The notes under the pieces were generated by a model. It had not been told where the DNA came from and ran no database searches. It worked only from the letters and a program-made list of their open reading frames with translations. This document shows, one piece after another, positions 29,781 through 39,326 of a stretch of DNA of 64,000 nt; the stretch's first letter is position 1; every line of letters starts with the position of its first letter. The stretch is from a bacterium (GTDB lineage: Bacteria; Electryoneota; Electryoneia; Electryoneales; Electryoneaceae), in the NCBI GenBank assembly GCA_020444265.1, contig JAHLLH010000001.1, forward strand, positions 620,001 to 684,000, given 5' to 3'. The position numbers and the translations under genes were made by a program.

Positions 29781-31364
29781 ATGCTTAGTCAGGAACTTGC
29801 TAATATCCTCTACGTGATCGCGGCCGTCTTCTTCATCTACGACCTGAAGTGGATGGCGCATCCACGTACCGCGGTCAAAGGTAACCGCACCGGCGCGATC
29901 GGTATGCTGATTGCCGTGATCGCCGTGCTGCTGTCTGATGAATTTGTCGTCGACGGCCAGTATTTGATCGATATTCCCACCATCTTGATCGGCCTCGTGA
30001 TTGGTGCCTCCATCGGTGCTTTCGCAGCCCTGCGTGTCAAGATGACATCGATGCCTGAATTGGTAGGTCTCTTCAACGGCTTTGGTGGTGCAGCTTCAAT
30101 TCTTGTCGCCGCTGCCGCTCTGGTGGAAGCGACTCACGCTATCACCAGTGGCACCCACCTGGGCATGCAGGAACGGATCGCGATTGTGGCCTCCGGCCTA
30201 ATTGGTTCGGTCACCTTCTTCGGTAGCTATGTCGCTTTCGGCAAGCTGGCGGAGTTTCTCGCCGTTAAGTGGAAACTGTATCCCTGGCAGAATGTAATCA
30301 AGTACGGTTTCTCGGCCATCGTCGTCGCAGGTGGCGCATGGCTGGGATCGGGTTACTTCGGCGAGGATCCAATTCTCGCCAGCCTGCTGATCCTCTCTGC
30401 TGTGATCATCGGCCTCGTGCTGCTTGTCAAGAAGGATCGCTTCCCGGGTATGGACGCGCTCAAGTGGATCTCTGCGCTGGTCGCTTTGGTCCTCGGTGTC
30501 ATGGTTGTGATGAACCCGGAAAACACTCTTCTTTACTGGGTGCTGGCTGGGTACGCAGGCGTGCTGGGTGTTATGCTGACCCTCTCAATCGGCGGCGCGG
30601 ATATGCCGGTCGTCATCGCCTTGCTGAACAGCTATTCTGGTCTCGCGGCCTGCGCCACGGGTTTTGTCATCAACAATACGGTTCTTATCGTTTCTGGTTC
30701 ATTGGTTGGTGCCTCGGGTATCATCCTGACCCAGATCATGTGCAAGGCGATGAACCGTTCGCTGACCAACGTACTCTTTGGTACGATGGGTCCGACAGGC
30801 GACACGCCGGATGCGGACGAGGTCTACAAGAACGTCAAATCGACCTCCGCAGACGAAATCGCGATGATGCTCGAAACCGCGCAGAAAGTGCTGATCGTTC
30901 CGGGTTACGGTATGGCCGTCTCCCAGGCACAGCACGCAGTGCGTGACCTTGCCAACCTGATCGAGACGAAGTTTGAGGGTGAAGTCATCTATGGCGTCCA
31001 CCCTGTCGCGGGCCGTATGCCCGGCCACATGAACGTCTTGCTGGCCGAAGCAAATGTCCCCTACGACAAGCTGCTCGAGATGGACGAAGTCAACTCGATG
31101 ATGGACAGTATCGACATGGCGATTGTCATCGGCGCGAACGACGTGGTCAACCCCGTCGCCCGCACCGACCCCAAGTCCCCGATCGCTGGTATGCCGATCA
31201 TCGATGTGGACAAGGCGGGTACGGTTATCGTGATCAAGCGTTCGCTGAGCCCAGGCTTCGCGGGCATCCCGAACCCCTTGTTCGCCCTCGACAATTCGAT
31301 GATGTTTTTCAACGATGGCAAGAAAGCCTTCAACGAGATCATCGAAGCGGTCAAGGAAGCGTAA
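29781..31364 (+). CDS. pntB: NAD(P) transhydrogenase subunit beta
   Basis: VPGYGMAVSQAQHAVRDLANL, YGVHPVAGRMPGHMNVLLAEANVPYD, IVIGANDVVNPVARTDPKSPIAGMP. Confidence 0.97.
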   Translation: MLSQELANILYVIAAVFFIYDLKWMAHPRTAVKGNRTGAIGMLIAVIAVLLSDEFVVDGQYLIDIPTILIGLVIGASIGAFAALRVKMTSMPELVGLFNGFGGAASILVAAAALVEATHAITSGTHLGMQERIAIVASGLIGSVTFFGSYVAFGKLAEFLAVKWKLYPWQNVIKYGFSAIVVAGGAWLGSGYFGEDPILASLLILSAVIIGLVLLVKKDRFPGMDALKWISALVALVLGVMVVMNPENTLLYWVLAGYAGVLGVMLTLSIGGADMPVVIALLNSYSGLAACATGFVINNTVLIVSGSLVGASGIILTQIMCKAMNRSLTNVLFGTMGPTGDTPDADEVYKNVKSTSADEIAMMLETAQKVLIVPGYGMAVSQAQHAVRDLANLIETKFEGEVIYGVHPVAGRMPGHMNVLLAEANVPYDKLLEMDEVNSMMDSIDMAIVIGANDVVNPVARTDPKSPIAGMPIIDVDKAGTVIVIKRSLSPGFAGIPNPLFALDNSMMFFNDGKKAFNEIIEAVKEA

Positions 31365-31388
31365 GCTTAGACTTTTTCCGACACACGT

Positions 31389-31421
31389 ACGCCCCCATAC
31401 GATCCGTATGGGGGCGTTTTT
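31389..31421 (+). terminator. Rho-independent terminator after pntB
   Basis: ACGCCCCCATACGgatcCGTATGGGGGCGTTTTT. Confidence 0.92.
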
Positions 31422-31446
31422 GTTGACACTTTGTTCTCTGAATCTT

Positions 31447-32064
31447 TCAGTTTTCCACAGATGCCGCATCGATTTCGAGCATTTTCTCTATGACTGAACG
31501 GATTTCCTCGCTATCCGGCTTTACGCGTGATGCAAAACGTGCTACAACCCTACCCTTTTTATCAATCAGGAACTTGTTAAAGTTCCATGATATCGGACCT
31601 GGAAAGGGCGATTCCTTGGTCAGGTAGGTATAAAGTGGATGTACATCTTTAAACCGAACATGAGTCTTCGCCATCATTGGGAAGGTGACACCCCAGGTAT
31701 GTTCGACATATTCTTGAATGCCAGCATCGTCTAAAGGCTCCTGGTTCAAAAAATCGTTTGAAGGAATCCCAACTACAGTGAAGCTTTGATTCTTGTAATC
31801 CTGGTAAACCTTCTCCAAACCACCAAATTGACTGGCAAACCCACAATTTGAGGCCGTATTCACCACAAGGATAACATCACTATCAAGGGCATCAAGTGTC
31901 GTCTGGTCTCCATCAATTGTGGTTAAGGGAATCTGCATCAAACCTGTCTCACCATTCAGCCAATTCGCGGATCCATAACCCGGCGAAAACAGAATGCTAA
32001 AAACAGCTCCTATTATTATAACCCTGAGTCGTCCATGTGCACTCACTGAGCACCTCGCTTTCAT
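31447..32064 (-). CDS. Exported glutathione peroxidase-like protein (copy 1)
   Basis: VNTASNCGFASQFGGLEKVYQDY, GIPSNDFLNQEP, ISWNFNKFLIDKKGRVVARF; N-terminal signal peptide. Confidence 0.9.
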   Translation of the reverse strand: MKARCSVSAHGRLRVIIIGAVFSILFSPGYGSANWLNGETGLMQIPLTTIDGDQTTLDALDSDVILVVNTASNCGFASQFGGLEKVYQDYKNQSFTVVGIPSNDFLNQEPLDDAGIQEYVEHTWGVTFPMMAKTHVRFKDVHPLYTYLTKESPFPGPISWNFNKFLIDKKGRVVARFASRVKPDSEEIRSVIEKMLEIDAASVEN

Positions 32065-32334
32065 AGCATAGTCCCGTAAACCGTTTTAGACCAATGGAAA
32101 ATGGCCGTTTTTCGTGTTTCAACGCGAGGATCTTTAGGAGTTTTGTTGAATCACCAATTCTGTTACATAATATAAGTATTACACTTCCGAACGACAACCT
32201 TTACTCCACTGGCTGGCCCTAAATCGGTTCCTCCTGATCATTTATATTATGCTACTCCAGTGTTGATCAGGCTGAACGAAGCGAACACTTTCTTTTTGTC
32301 CCCCAACAACGAACTTCCTCAGAAGGGACCATGT

Positions 32335-33654
32335 ATGGCTGACGAGACATTAGCTGCCAAAATCTATGATGCAATGATGAATGAGGAGGAGGATCGTGCG
32401 TGTGAAGCGATTCCTGAATCCGCCTGCCAAGAAGTACCTGCGAATTTCTTCTTGAATACCGCAAATGGTGCGTCCACCAAGCTGGCTGAACAGCTCGCTA
32501 ATCCAGGCTTGGTGCTTCCCTGGCTCTTGTCAGCCATCGGTGCGCCTGCCGCCATGGCGAGCTGGCTGCTTCCGATACGTCGCGCTGGCTCCATGATCCC
32601 TCAACTCGCTGTTGCTGGGGCGATCCGTGGTATGGAGCGACGGAAGTGGTTCTGGACCGGAGCAGGCTTGACGCAGGCGATTGCTCTCGCGCTGATGATC
32701 CCCGCTGCCTTGCTAGATTCACCCATATTGGCTGGGGCAGCGATCCTGGGTTTGATGCTGATTTTTTCTATAGCGAGCGGAGTCGGATCGGTCGCCTTTA
32801 GTGATGTGGTTGGGAAAACCATTCCGAAAAAGAGACGTGGGCGCTTGCTCGGCATTCGTGCAACTCTTGGGGGTATCCTGACACTCGCTGCTGGACTCCT
32901 TATGCGGAGCCAGCTGAAAGGGGTTGAATCCCTCACTCCTTACCTGATCCTGATAGGAGTTGCAGCACTCCTTTGGCTCCTTGCAGCCGTGCTCTTTGGT
33001 CTGATCCGTGAAATGGAAGGTGCTTCGGAAGGTGGGCGCAATGCCTTTCAGGAAATGAGCCATGGGTGGGACTTGCTGAAGAGATCACCCGGCTACCTGC
33101 GTTTCCTGCTGAGTAGAGCACTTCTGCTACTCGGAATCGAGCTGGCACTACCATACTACTCCCTCTACGCACGTCAGATTATCGGTCAGGGCCTTAGCGA
33201 TCTATCGCTCTTTGTCATTGTTACGGGTATTTCGGCAGCGATTACCAGCAGCATCTGGGGAAGACTTGCGGATCGCTCCAGCCGTCTCACTCTCATACTA
33301 GCGGGCGCTACAGGTGCCGCAACAGGATTATTGGCGCTTGGGATTGGCATGCTGCCAGAAAACTTGCACATCGCTCCGGTCTATGCGATCGTCTTTTTTG
33401 GCGCAAGTCTTTCTACGGCTGGAGTACGTGTTGGTCGTAAAACCTGGATTGTCGACTTCGCTCCCGCCGAGGACCGTCCAACTTATGTTGCCTTTGCAAA
33501 TACTGCAATTGGGCTGGTGACAGTCATGGGAGGGCTCTTTGGATTGATTCTCGCTTGGCTGGGCATCCAGGCATCGATCATCGCGCTAATTTTTCTATCT
33601 ACCGCTGGCGCAGCCCTTTCAGCCCTGATGCCTGAAGCGGATTCAGTGACCTGA
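32335..33654 (+). CDS. MFS-type transporter
   Basis: About 12 hydrophobic segments, VVGKTIPKKRRGRLLGIRATLGG loop; start placed at MADETLAAK. Confidence 0.85.
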   Translation: MADETLAAKIYDAMMNEEEDRACEAIPESACQEVPANFFLNTANGASTKLAEQLANPGLVLPWLLSAIGAPAAMASWLLPIRRAGSMIPQLAVAGAIRGMERRKWFWTGAGLTQAIALALMIPAALLDSPILAGAAILGLMLIFSIASGVGSVAFSDVVGKTIPKKRRGRLLGIRATLGGILTLAAGLLMRSQLKGVESLTPYLILIGVAALLWLLAAVLFGLIREMEGASEGGRNAFQEMSHGWDLLKRSPGYLRFLLSRALLLLGIELALPYYSLYARQIIGQGLSDLSLFVIVTGISAAITSSIWGRLADRSSRLTLILAGATGAATGLLALGIGMLPENLHIAPVYAIVFFGASLSTAGVRVGRKTWIVDFAPAEDRPTYVAFANTAIGLVTVMGGLFGLILAWLGIQASIIALIFLSTAGAALSALMPEADSVT

Positions 33655-33660
33655 TCAACG

Positions 33661-33694
33661 CAAACACCCCATCTCACATGAGATGGGGTGTTTG
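33661..33694 (+). terminator. Hairpin terminator between convergent genes
   Basis: CAAACACCCCATCTC-acat-GAGATGGGGTGTTTG, 15-bp perfect stem. Confidence 0.85.
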
Positions 33695-33717
33695 CTTATC
33701 CAACATGGTGGGAAGAC

Positions 33718-34308
33718 CTACTCGTTCACCCCAATCCCATCCAGAAGCTCTTCTATTTTGCTGACCATCTCGTCACTACCCGGCTTCGTCTTCGACCCGA
33801 ACCGTGCAACAACTTCACCTTCACGATTCAAGAGGAATTTGTTGAAGTTCCACGTAATCTTCCCCTTCTCTGGCGATTCCTTCGTCAAGTAGTGATACAA
33901 AGGGTGCATCTCATCGCCTTTGACATGGATTTTCGCCATCATCGGAAAGGTGACATCATAGTTCTCTTTGCAGAACTGCAGAATTTCCTCATTGCTCCCT
34001 GGTTCCTGACCAAGGAAATCATTCGCTGGAAAACCAATTACTGTAAACCCGCGCTCACCATACTCACGATAGAGTGCTTCCAACCCTTCATACTGTGATG
34101 TAAATCCACACTTTGAAGCGACGTTAACAATCAGGATGACGTTTCCCTGGTAAGCCTGAAGGGAAGTCTTCTCACCCGTGATCGATGTAAATGGAATATC
34201 GAGATAGTCCAAGTCGTCGCCAGACTGGCGAGCATGAGCAGGAAATGCTAGAAGCAGGAGGGAAAGGAAAGCAATCCCTGCAGGAACAATTGTGGAAATC
34301 TTCTTCAT
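33718..34308 (-). CDS. Exported glutathione peroxidase-like protein (copy 2)
   Basis: VNVASKCGFTSQYEGLEALYREY, GFPANDFLGQEPGSNEEI, ITWNFNKFLLNREGEVVARF; signal peptide ending FPAHA. Confidence 0.92.
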   Translation of the reverse strand: MKKISTIVPAGIAFLSLLLLAFPAHARQSGDDLDYLDIPFTSITGEKTSLQAYQGNVILIVNVASKCGFTSQYEGLEALYREYGERGFTVIGFPANDFLGQEPGSNEEILQFCKENYDVTFPMMAKIHVKGDEMHPLYHYLTKESPEKGKITWNFNKFLLNREGEVVARFGSKTKPGSDEMVSKIEELLDGIGVNE

Positions 34309-34533
34309 GCGAACACCTTCTCGGTTGCTTCAGCCTCACTCGTAATCCAGGATGCCCCCGGCCGTGGAACCGAATTCAATACCCATAATACTTCTATCAA
34401 TTATAATATACACGCAAACGGATACTCGATATCAGAATATTCAGACTCCCCGAGCAAATTAAAGTGGACGACTTCTCGCAACGCTGGTCGCTCCAACTGA
34501 GTACATAAAGCATCACAACACGAAAGGTAGGGC

Positions 34534-36558
34534 ATGTTACGCCAAAAAATGCGCAGCCATCCTGGTGCAACGTACAGCCGTCCCCTGCTCCCGTTATTGC
34601 TCAGTATCACATTGCTGCTTGTTGCATGCAGCTCCTCATCAGGAGGTTCCCGGGAGATGACGTTTGAGTACAAACAGACTGTACGAGCCCCAGATTTCGG
34701 GAAGAATGACTCCTGGTTGAATACGGATCAATCCTTTCATATCAAAGATTTGCGTGGAAAGGTAGTTTTACTTGACTTCTGGACCTATTGCTGCATCAAC
34801 TGCATCCACGTACTGCCCAAACTGCATGATTTGGAGGAGCAGTACGGCGATTCCCTCGTCGTGATCGGGGTGCATTCTGCCAAATTTGAAGATGAAGGGG
34901 AAACCGAAAACATCCGTCAGGCGATCCTTCGCTATAACATCTCACATCCTGTTGTTAATGATCGCAGTTTTGATGTTTGGAATGCCTACAACGTTAAAGC
35001 GTGGCCAACAATGGTCCTGATTGACCCGGAAGGCTACATCGTGGATACCCAATCCGGTGAAGGTGCCCCGGATACATTTGCCCCGATCATCGGTCAACTC
35101 GCCCGGGACTATGCAAAACGTGGCAAGCTGGATACAACACCTCTGAACCTGGCACTGGAACGTGATTCTGCTCCCCCTTCCCTGCTTGAATTCCCGGGAA
35201 AAGTGCGTGTAGATGATGCCTCCAACACACTTATCATCTCCGATTCAAACCACAACCGGATTCTGGTGGCAGACCGTACGTCTGGTGAGGTCAAGCATGT
35301 GATCGGGAACGGTCAGCCCGGTCTCAAGGATGGCGGCTTCGAGGATGCCCAGTTCAATAATCCACAGGGTGTGCAGCGCGTGGGGGATCTTGTTTACATC
35401 GCAGACACCCAGAATCATGCCTTGCGTGTTGCAAACCTGGAAACGGGTGAAGTTACCACTTTAGCGGGAACGGGCGAGCAGGGAAGGTTCGGATCGGGTC
35501 CCGCACCGGCGAAGGCCACAGCCCTCGCCAGCCCTTGGGCAGTTGCCTGGGTCAACCCACGTCTCTTCATTGCCATGGCCGGACCACACCAGATCTGGTA
35601 CTACGATCCAGCAAAAGACGAGGTCGGATTATGGGCAGGTTCAGGACGCGAAAATCTTGTTGATGGTCCTCGTGTTTTCGCCGCTCTCGCCCAGCCCTCT
35701 GGGTTGACATTTGATGGCCGTCAGCGTCTCTTCTTTGCTGACAGCGAGGTTTCAGCGATCCGTTCTGTCGACACCACACCAGGTGGACTGGTCAGCACGG
35801 TCGTTGGCCGGGGCTTGTTCGATTTCGGCGATGTCGACGGAACCGGTACAGAAGTACGCCTGCAACATCCGCTGGGAGTTTCCTGGCATGAGGGCAGCCT
35901 CTATGTTGCGGATACCTACAACAACAAGATCAAGTTGCTCGGACCAGGAACACGGAGTAGCACCACATTCGCTGGTTCAGGCAATGGTGGATACAAGGAT
36001 GGGTCCCTGCTAGAAGCCCACTTTGATGAACCGGGTGGACTTGATGTCGCCTCTGATGGACTTATCTATGTAGCGGACACCAATAACCACCTGATCCGTG
36101 TGATCAACCCTGCTGCCGATACCGTGGGCACTTTCGTCATGAAGGGTCTGAGCAAGGTGATGGGTGAAATGGATGATGAGCAGATCCCAAGCGTCATCCT
36201 GCCTGTACAGGCTGTTGCTCCCGGGAATGGGAGCCTGAAAATCGTAATGACCTTCCCTGATGGCTACAAATTGAACCCCGAAGGCGGATTGCGTATCTCG
36301 TTGAAAGGACGGCCCGGAGTGGTTACTGTGGACGACATGCAGACCTTCACCATGCATGTACCCGTTGAAATTCCGGTCACATTCACGGCTGGAATGGGCG
36401 AACTGGATGTCACGATGGACTATGTCTATTGCCGCAAGGATAACGAGGGGCTCTGCTACTTCGGGAACGTGAAAGCGCGGCTTCCGATCAACGTTACAAC
36501 CAGTGCTGCATCCGCACGGGTTTCAATCGCGCACAGCGTCGAGGATCCCGGCTTGTAA
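34534..36558 (+). CDS. Lipoprotein with thioredoxin-like, NHL beta-propeller and C-terminal domains (NHLRC2-like)
   Basis: Lipobox LLLVAC; FWTYCCINCIHVLPKLHDLE (CCINC); repeated NHL motifs (VYIADTQNHALRV, LYVADTYNNKIKLL, IYVADTNNHLIRVI). Confidence 0.88.
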   Translation: MLRQKMRSHPGATYSRPLLPLLLSITLLLVACSSSSGGSREMTFEYKQTVRAPDFGKNDSWLNTDQSFHIKDLRGKVVLLDFWTYCCINCIHVLPKLHDLEEQYGDSLVVIGVHSAKFEDEGETENIRQAILRYNISHPVVNDRSFDVWNAYNVKAWPTMVLIDPEGYIVDTQSGEGAPDTFAPIIGQLARDYAKRGKLDTTPLNLALERDSAPPSLLEFPGKVRVDDASNTLIISDSNHNRILVADRTSGEVKHVIGNGQPGLKDGGFEDAQFNNPQGVQRVGDLVYIADTQNHALRVANLETGEVTTLAGTGEQGRFGSGPAPAKATALASPWAVAWVNPRLFIAMAGPHQIWYYDPAKDEVGLWAGSGRENLVDGPRVFAALAQPSGLTFDGRQRLFFADSEVSAIRSVDTTPGGLVSTVVGRGLFDFGDVDGTGTEVRLQHPLGVSWHEGSLYVADTYNNKIKLLGPGTRSSTTFAGSGNGGYKDGSLLEAHFDEPGGLDVASDGLIYVADTNNHLIRVINPAADTVGTFVMKGLSKVMGEMDDEQIPSVILPVQAVAPGNGSLKIVMTFPDGYKLNPEGGLRISLKGRPGVVTVDDMQTFTMHVPVEIPVTFTAGMGELDVTMDYVYCRKDNEGLCYFGNVKARLPINVTTSAASARVSIAHSVEDPGL

Positions 36559-36583
36559 ATGCAGTCACAGGTTGGCTCTCGCG

Positions 36584-36617
36584 GACGGCGAGCGGTTTGC
36601 GCTCGCCGTCTTTCTTG
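36584..36617 (+). terminator. Rho-independent terminator
   Basis: GACGGCGAGCGgtttGCGCTCGCCGTC followed by tttctt. Confidence 0.85.
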
Positions 36618-36659
36618 TCTACCATCTGACCGTCCAGGTCAACCATAAGGAGTGGGGTG

Positions 36660-37979
36660 ATGAAGCAGGTTTGTGTCGGTATCAGGTGGGAAGACAAATC
36701 CGAGTTGGAACGTCGCTCCCCCCTTACACCGGATGATGTTCAAGAACTTAGTGTGAAGCATGGGATCCAGTTTACCGTGGAACCCTCAGCCTCTCGTGTC
36801 TACGACGACAGCGATTTCGAAAAGGCTGGAGCGACAATTAAACTCGGACTCGACGCGTGCGATCTGATCGTTGGAATCAAAGAAGTCCCAATTAAACGTC
36901 TTGTCGAAGGCAAACCCCACCTCTTTTTCTCTCACACGATCAAAGGGCAGTCTTACAACATGGGCCTGCTCGCCGAAGTGCTGCACAAACAGATTACACT
37001 GATTGATTACGAAAAAGTGACCGATGACCAGGGCCGCCGTCTCATCGCCTTCAGTACCCAAGCGGGCCAGGCGGGCATGATCAACAGCCTTTGGTCCCTC
37101 GGGCAGCGTTGGCTCGCGCAGGGCATCGAGACCCCTCTAGCAAACCTGAAGCAGGCCTGCGATTACACATCCGGTTTGGAAGGACCTCGCAAAGACATTC
37201 GCGAAGCTGCCGAAGCAATTCGAGAGAATGGCCTGCCTGAAAGCGTCGCCCCGATCGTTGTTGCCTGCACCGGTATTGGACGAGTTTCCAGTGGTGCACA
37301 GGATATCCTGGACGACGCAAAGCCGGTTGAGCTGAACCCTGCTGACCTGCTTGACCCCGAGGTCATGAACGGGCTCAAGCGGAACAATATCTACAAAGTC
37401 GTTCTCGACATGGAGCACTTCCTGTTGCACGAGGAGGACGATAAGAAGTTCGACTTTACAGAATACCTGGCCCATCCTGAACGCTACCGCTCACGTTTCA
37501 CGGACTATCTCCCTTCGATTACAGTGCTCGTAAACGGGATCTATTGGGAGGAACGTTTTCCCCGCCTCGTCACTAAGCAAGACGTGAAGCAGTTGTTCAA
37601 GGACGCCCCCACTCCACGGTTGACTGTGATTGGTGATGTGACATGCGATCCGGAAGGAAGCATCGAGTGCACCTTGACCCCCACCCTCCCGGACAAGCCT
37701 GTGTTTGTTTATCGTCCGGAAACTGAGGATATGGTGTACGGTTTTGAGGGCGACGGCTTGCTGATGATGACGGTCGACATCCTTCCGACCGAAATCCCGA
37801 TCACATCCTCGGAAGAATTTGGTGCCATGCTGAAGCCTTTTCTGCCAGCGTTGGCCTTCGCCGATTACAGCACCTCATTCGATGAATTGGAACTTCCACC
37901 GGAATTCAAACGTGCCGTTATCGCACATAAGGGCGAGCTCACCCCTGACTATCGCTATTTGCAGGAATTTCTCGGATAA
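36660..37979 (+). CDS. Lysine-ketoglutarate reductase (LKR)-like protein, stand-alone, AlaDh/PNT N-terminal fold
   Basis: CVGIRWEDKSELERRSPLTPDDVQEL, PHLFFSHTIKGQSYNMGLL, C-terminal ILPTEIPITSSEEFGAMLKPFLPAL...AVIAHKGELTPDYRYLQEFL, recalled as similar to the LKR half of AASS. Confidence 0.8.
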   Translation: MKQVCVGIRWEDKSELERRSPLTPDDVQELSVKHGIQFTVEPSASRVYDDSDFEKAGATIKLGLDACDLIVGIKEVPIKRLVEGKPHLFFSHTIKGQSYNMGLLAEVLHKQITLIDYEKVTDDQGRRLIAFSTQAGQAGMINSLWSLGQRWLAQGIETPLANLKQACDYTSGLEGPRKDIREAAEAIRENGLPESVAPIVVACTGIGRVSSGAQDILDDAKPVELNPADLLDPEVMNGLKRNNIYKVVLDMEHFLLHEEDDKKFDFTEYLAHPERYRSRFTDYLPSITVLVNGIYWEERFPRLVTKQDVKQLFKDAPTPRLTVIGDVTCDPEGSIECTLTPTLPDKPVFVYRPETEDMVYGFEGDGLLMMTVDILPTEIPITSSEEFGAMLKPFLPALAFADYSTSFDELELPPEFKRAVIAHKGELTPDYRYLQEFLG

Positions 37980-37993
37980 ACAAGGGAGCGATT

Positions 37994-38620
37994 TTGGATA
38001 TTGTCACCCCTCCAATTGGCCAGTATTTAGAATCACTCGTCCCAGAGCGCCACGATGTTTTTCATGCGATGGAACGGGAAGCGAAAGAGACCGGTTTTCC
38101 GCATGTAGGCCCCCAAGTGGGCGCTTTGCTGCAGCTTCTGGCAAGCATTAGCCAAGCTGAGAACGTATTTGAGTTGGGATCGGGATTCGGATACTCAGCC
38201 GCCTGGTTCCTATGCGGACTTCCTGAACAAGGGAGGGTGGTCTTAACCGACCTGAGCGCGGAGAATCGTTCGAAGGCGATCACCAATATCTCCCGGATCG
38301 GACGGGAATACTCGATTGATTTTCTGGTCGGGGATGCGCTCGAATTGCTGAAGAATAGCACGGAAAGCTGGGACATCATCTTCAATGACATTGACAAGAA
38401 GGACTACCCGAAGGTCATTGATGTGGCAGAGGGTAAATTGAAGTCTGGCGGATTGCTGGTCACTGACAATGCCCTTTGGTACGGCAATGTGGTTGAAAAA
38501 GGTGTTGATGCCGCAACGGATGCTGTCCGCGAGTACAACCAGCATCTTGCGAATCATCCTGGTTTCGACATGACCATCATACCTTTGCGTGATGGGGTTT
38601 CTGTCGCGCGAAAACGTTGA
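37994..38620 (+). CDS. Class I SAM O-methyltransferase
   Basis: VGALLQLLASISQAENVFELGSGFGYSAAWF, WDIIFNDIDKKDYPKVIDVAEGKLKSGGLLVTDNALWYGNV; TTG start. Confidence 0.9.
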   Translation: MDIVTPPIGQYLESLVPERHDVFHAMEREAKETGFPHVGPQVGALLQLLASISQAENVFELGSGFGYSAAWFLCGLPEQGRVVLTDLSAENRSKAITNISRIGREYSIDFLVGDALELLKNSTESWDIIFNDIDKKDYPKVIDVAEGKLKSGGLLVTDNALWYGNVVEKGVDAATDAVREYNQHLANHPGFDMTIIPLRDGVSVARKR

Positions 38621-38653
38621 CAACTACCAGGTAGAGAAAAGAAGGGCAGGACC

Positions 38654-38833
38654 GTGACCGTAAAAGACCCGAAAACGAAGTATCGCTGCACAGTCTGCGG
38701 CTATATCTACAACCCTGAATGGGGAGATGCGGAAAGCGATGTGGAACCAGGAACGGCATTTGACGATCTGCCCCGCGACTGGCTCTGTCCAATTTGCGGA
38801 GTAACCACTCAACTCTTTTTCCCCGAAGAGTAG
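38654..38833 (+). CDS. Rubredoxin, 59 aa, absent from the ORF track
   Basis: Hand translation from GTG: MTVKDPKTKYRCTVCGYIYNPEWGDAESDVEPGTAFDDLPRDWLCPICGVTTQLFFPEE-stop; two CxxCG knuckles. Confidence 0.93.
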   Translation: MTVKDPKTKYRCTVCGYIYNPEWGDAESDVEPGTAFDDLPRDWLCPICGVTTQLFFPEE

Positions 38834-39326
38834 CGTGATCAAGCAATTACATGTAATCTGACTCTCAGCATGTATCCAACAGTAGCCTAAACGAATTGAC
38901 CGAAGGCTATTTATTACGATATCGTAACATTTAGGGTGGTGGCTGGCATCAGTACCCTTGATCATGTTCTCTACCCCCCGTTTCACCGTTGCCATGGAGC
39001 CACTTGATTCGCCTCCACCTCCTCATGCCGTTCTTCTTTTGAACGATACCGTGGCACAACACTATCAGCGGGGCTCTGTAATCCTATCTTGCTTGCTCGA
39101 ATGAGGTTACAGTCCTGCAGGTCGATCCATCCAAGCATCCACTCTTTGTTTTCCCCTTCACAGTGTCGCCCGATAACATCTACTTCTTGACCGTTCTCCT
39201 CAGCTCTGAGCCCTGCGAAGTCGCGTTGACTGGTAAGTTAGGTGCTTCTATCTTGCCATTGACAACACGTACAAAAACAATAGCATGCTTGAATATTTAG
39301 CATGTACGAACACGAAAGGAAAGCCG

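Noticed and set aside
32146-32173. Possible sigma-70 promoter TTGAAT-N16-TAATAT upstream of the MFS gene
   Set aside because: Plausible but short, degenerate match in AT-rich sequence; not enough support to list as a feature.
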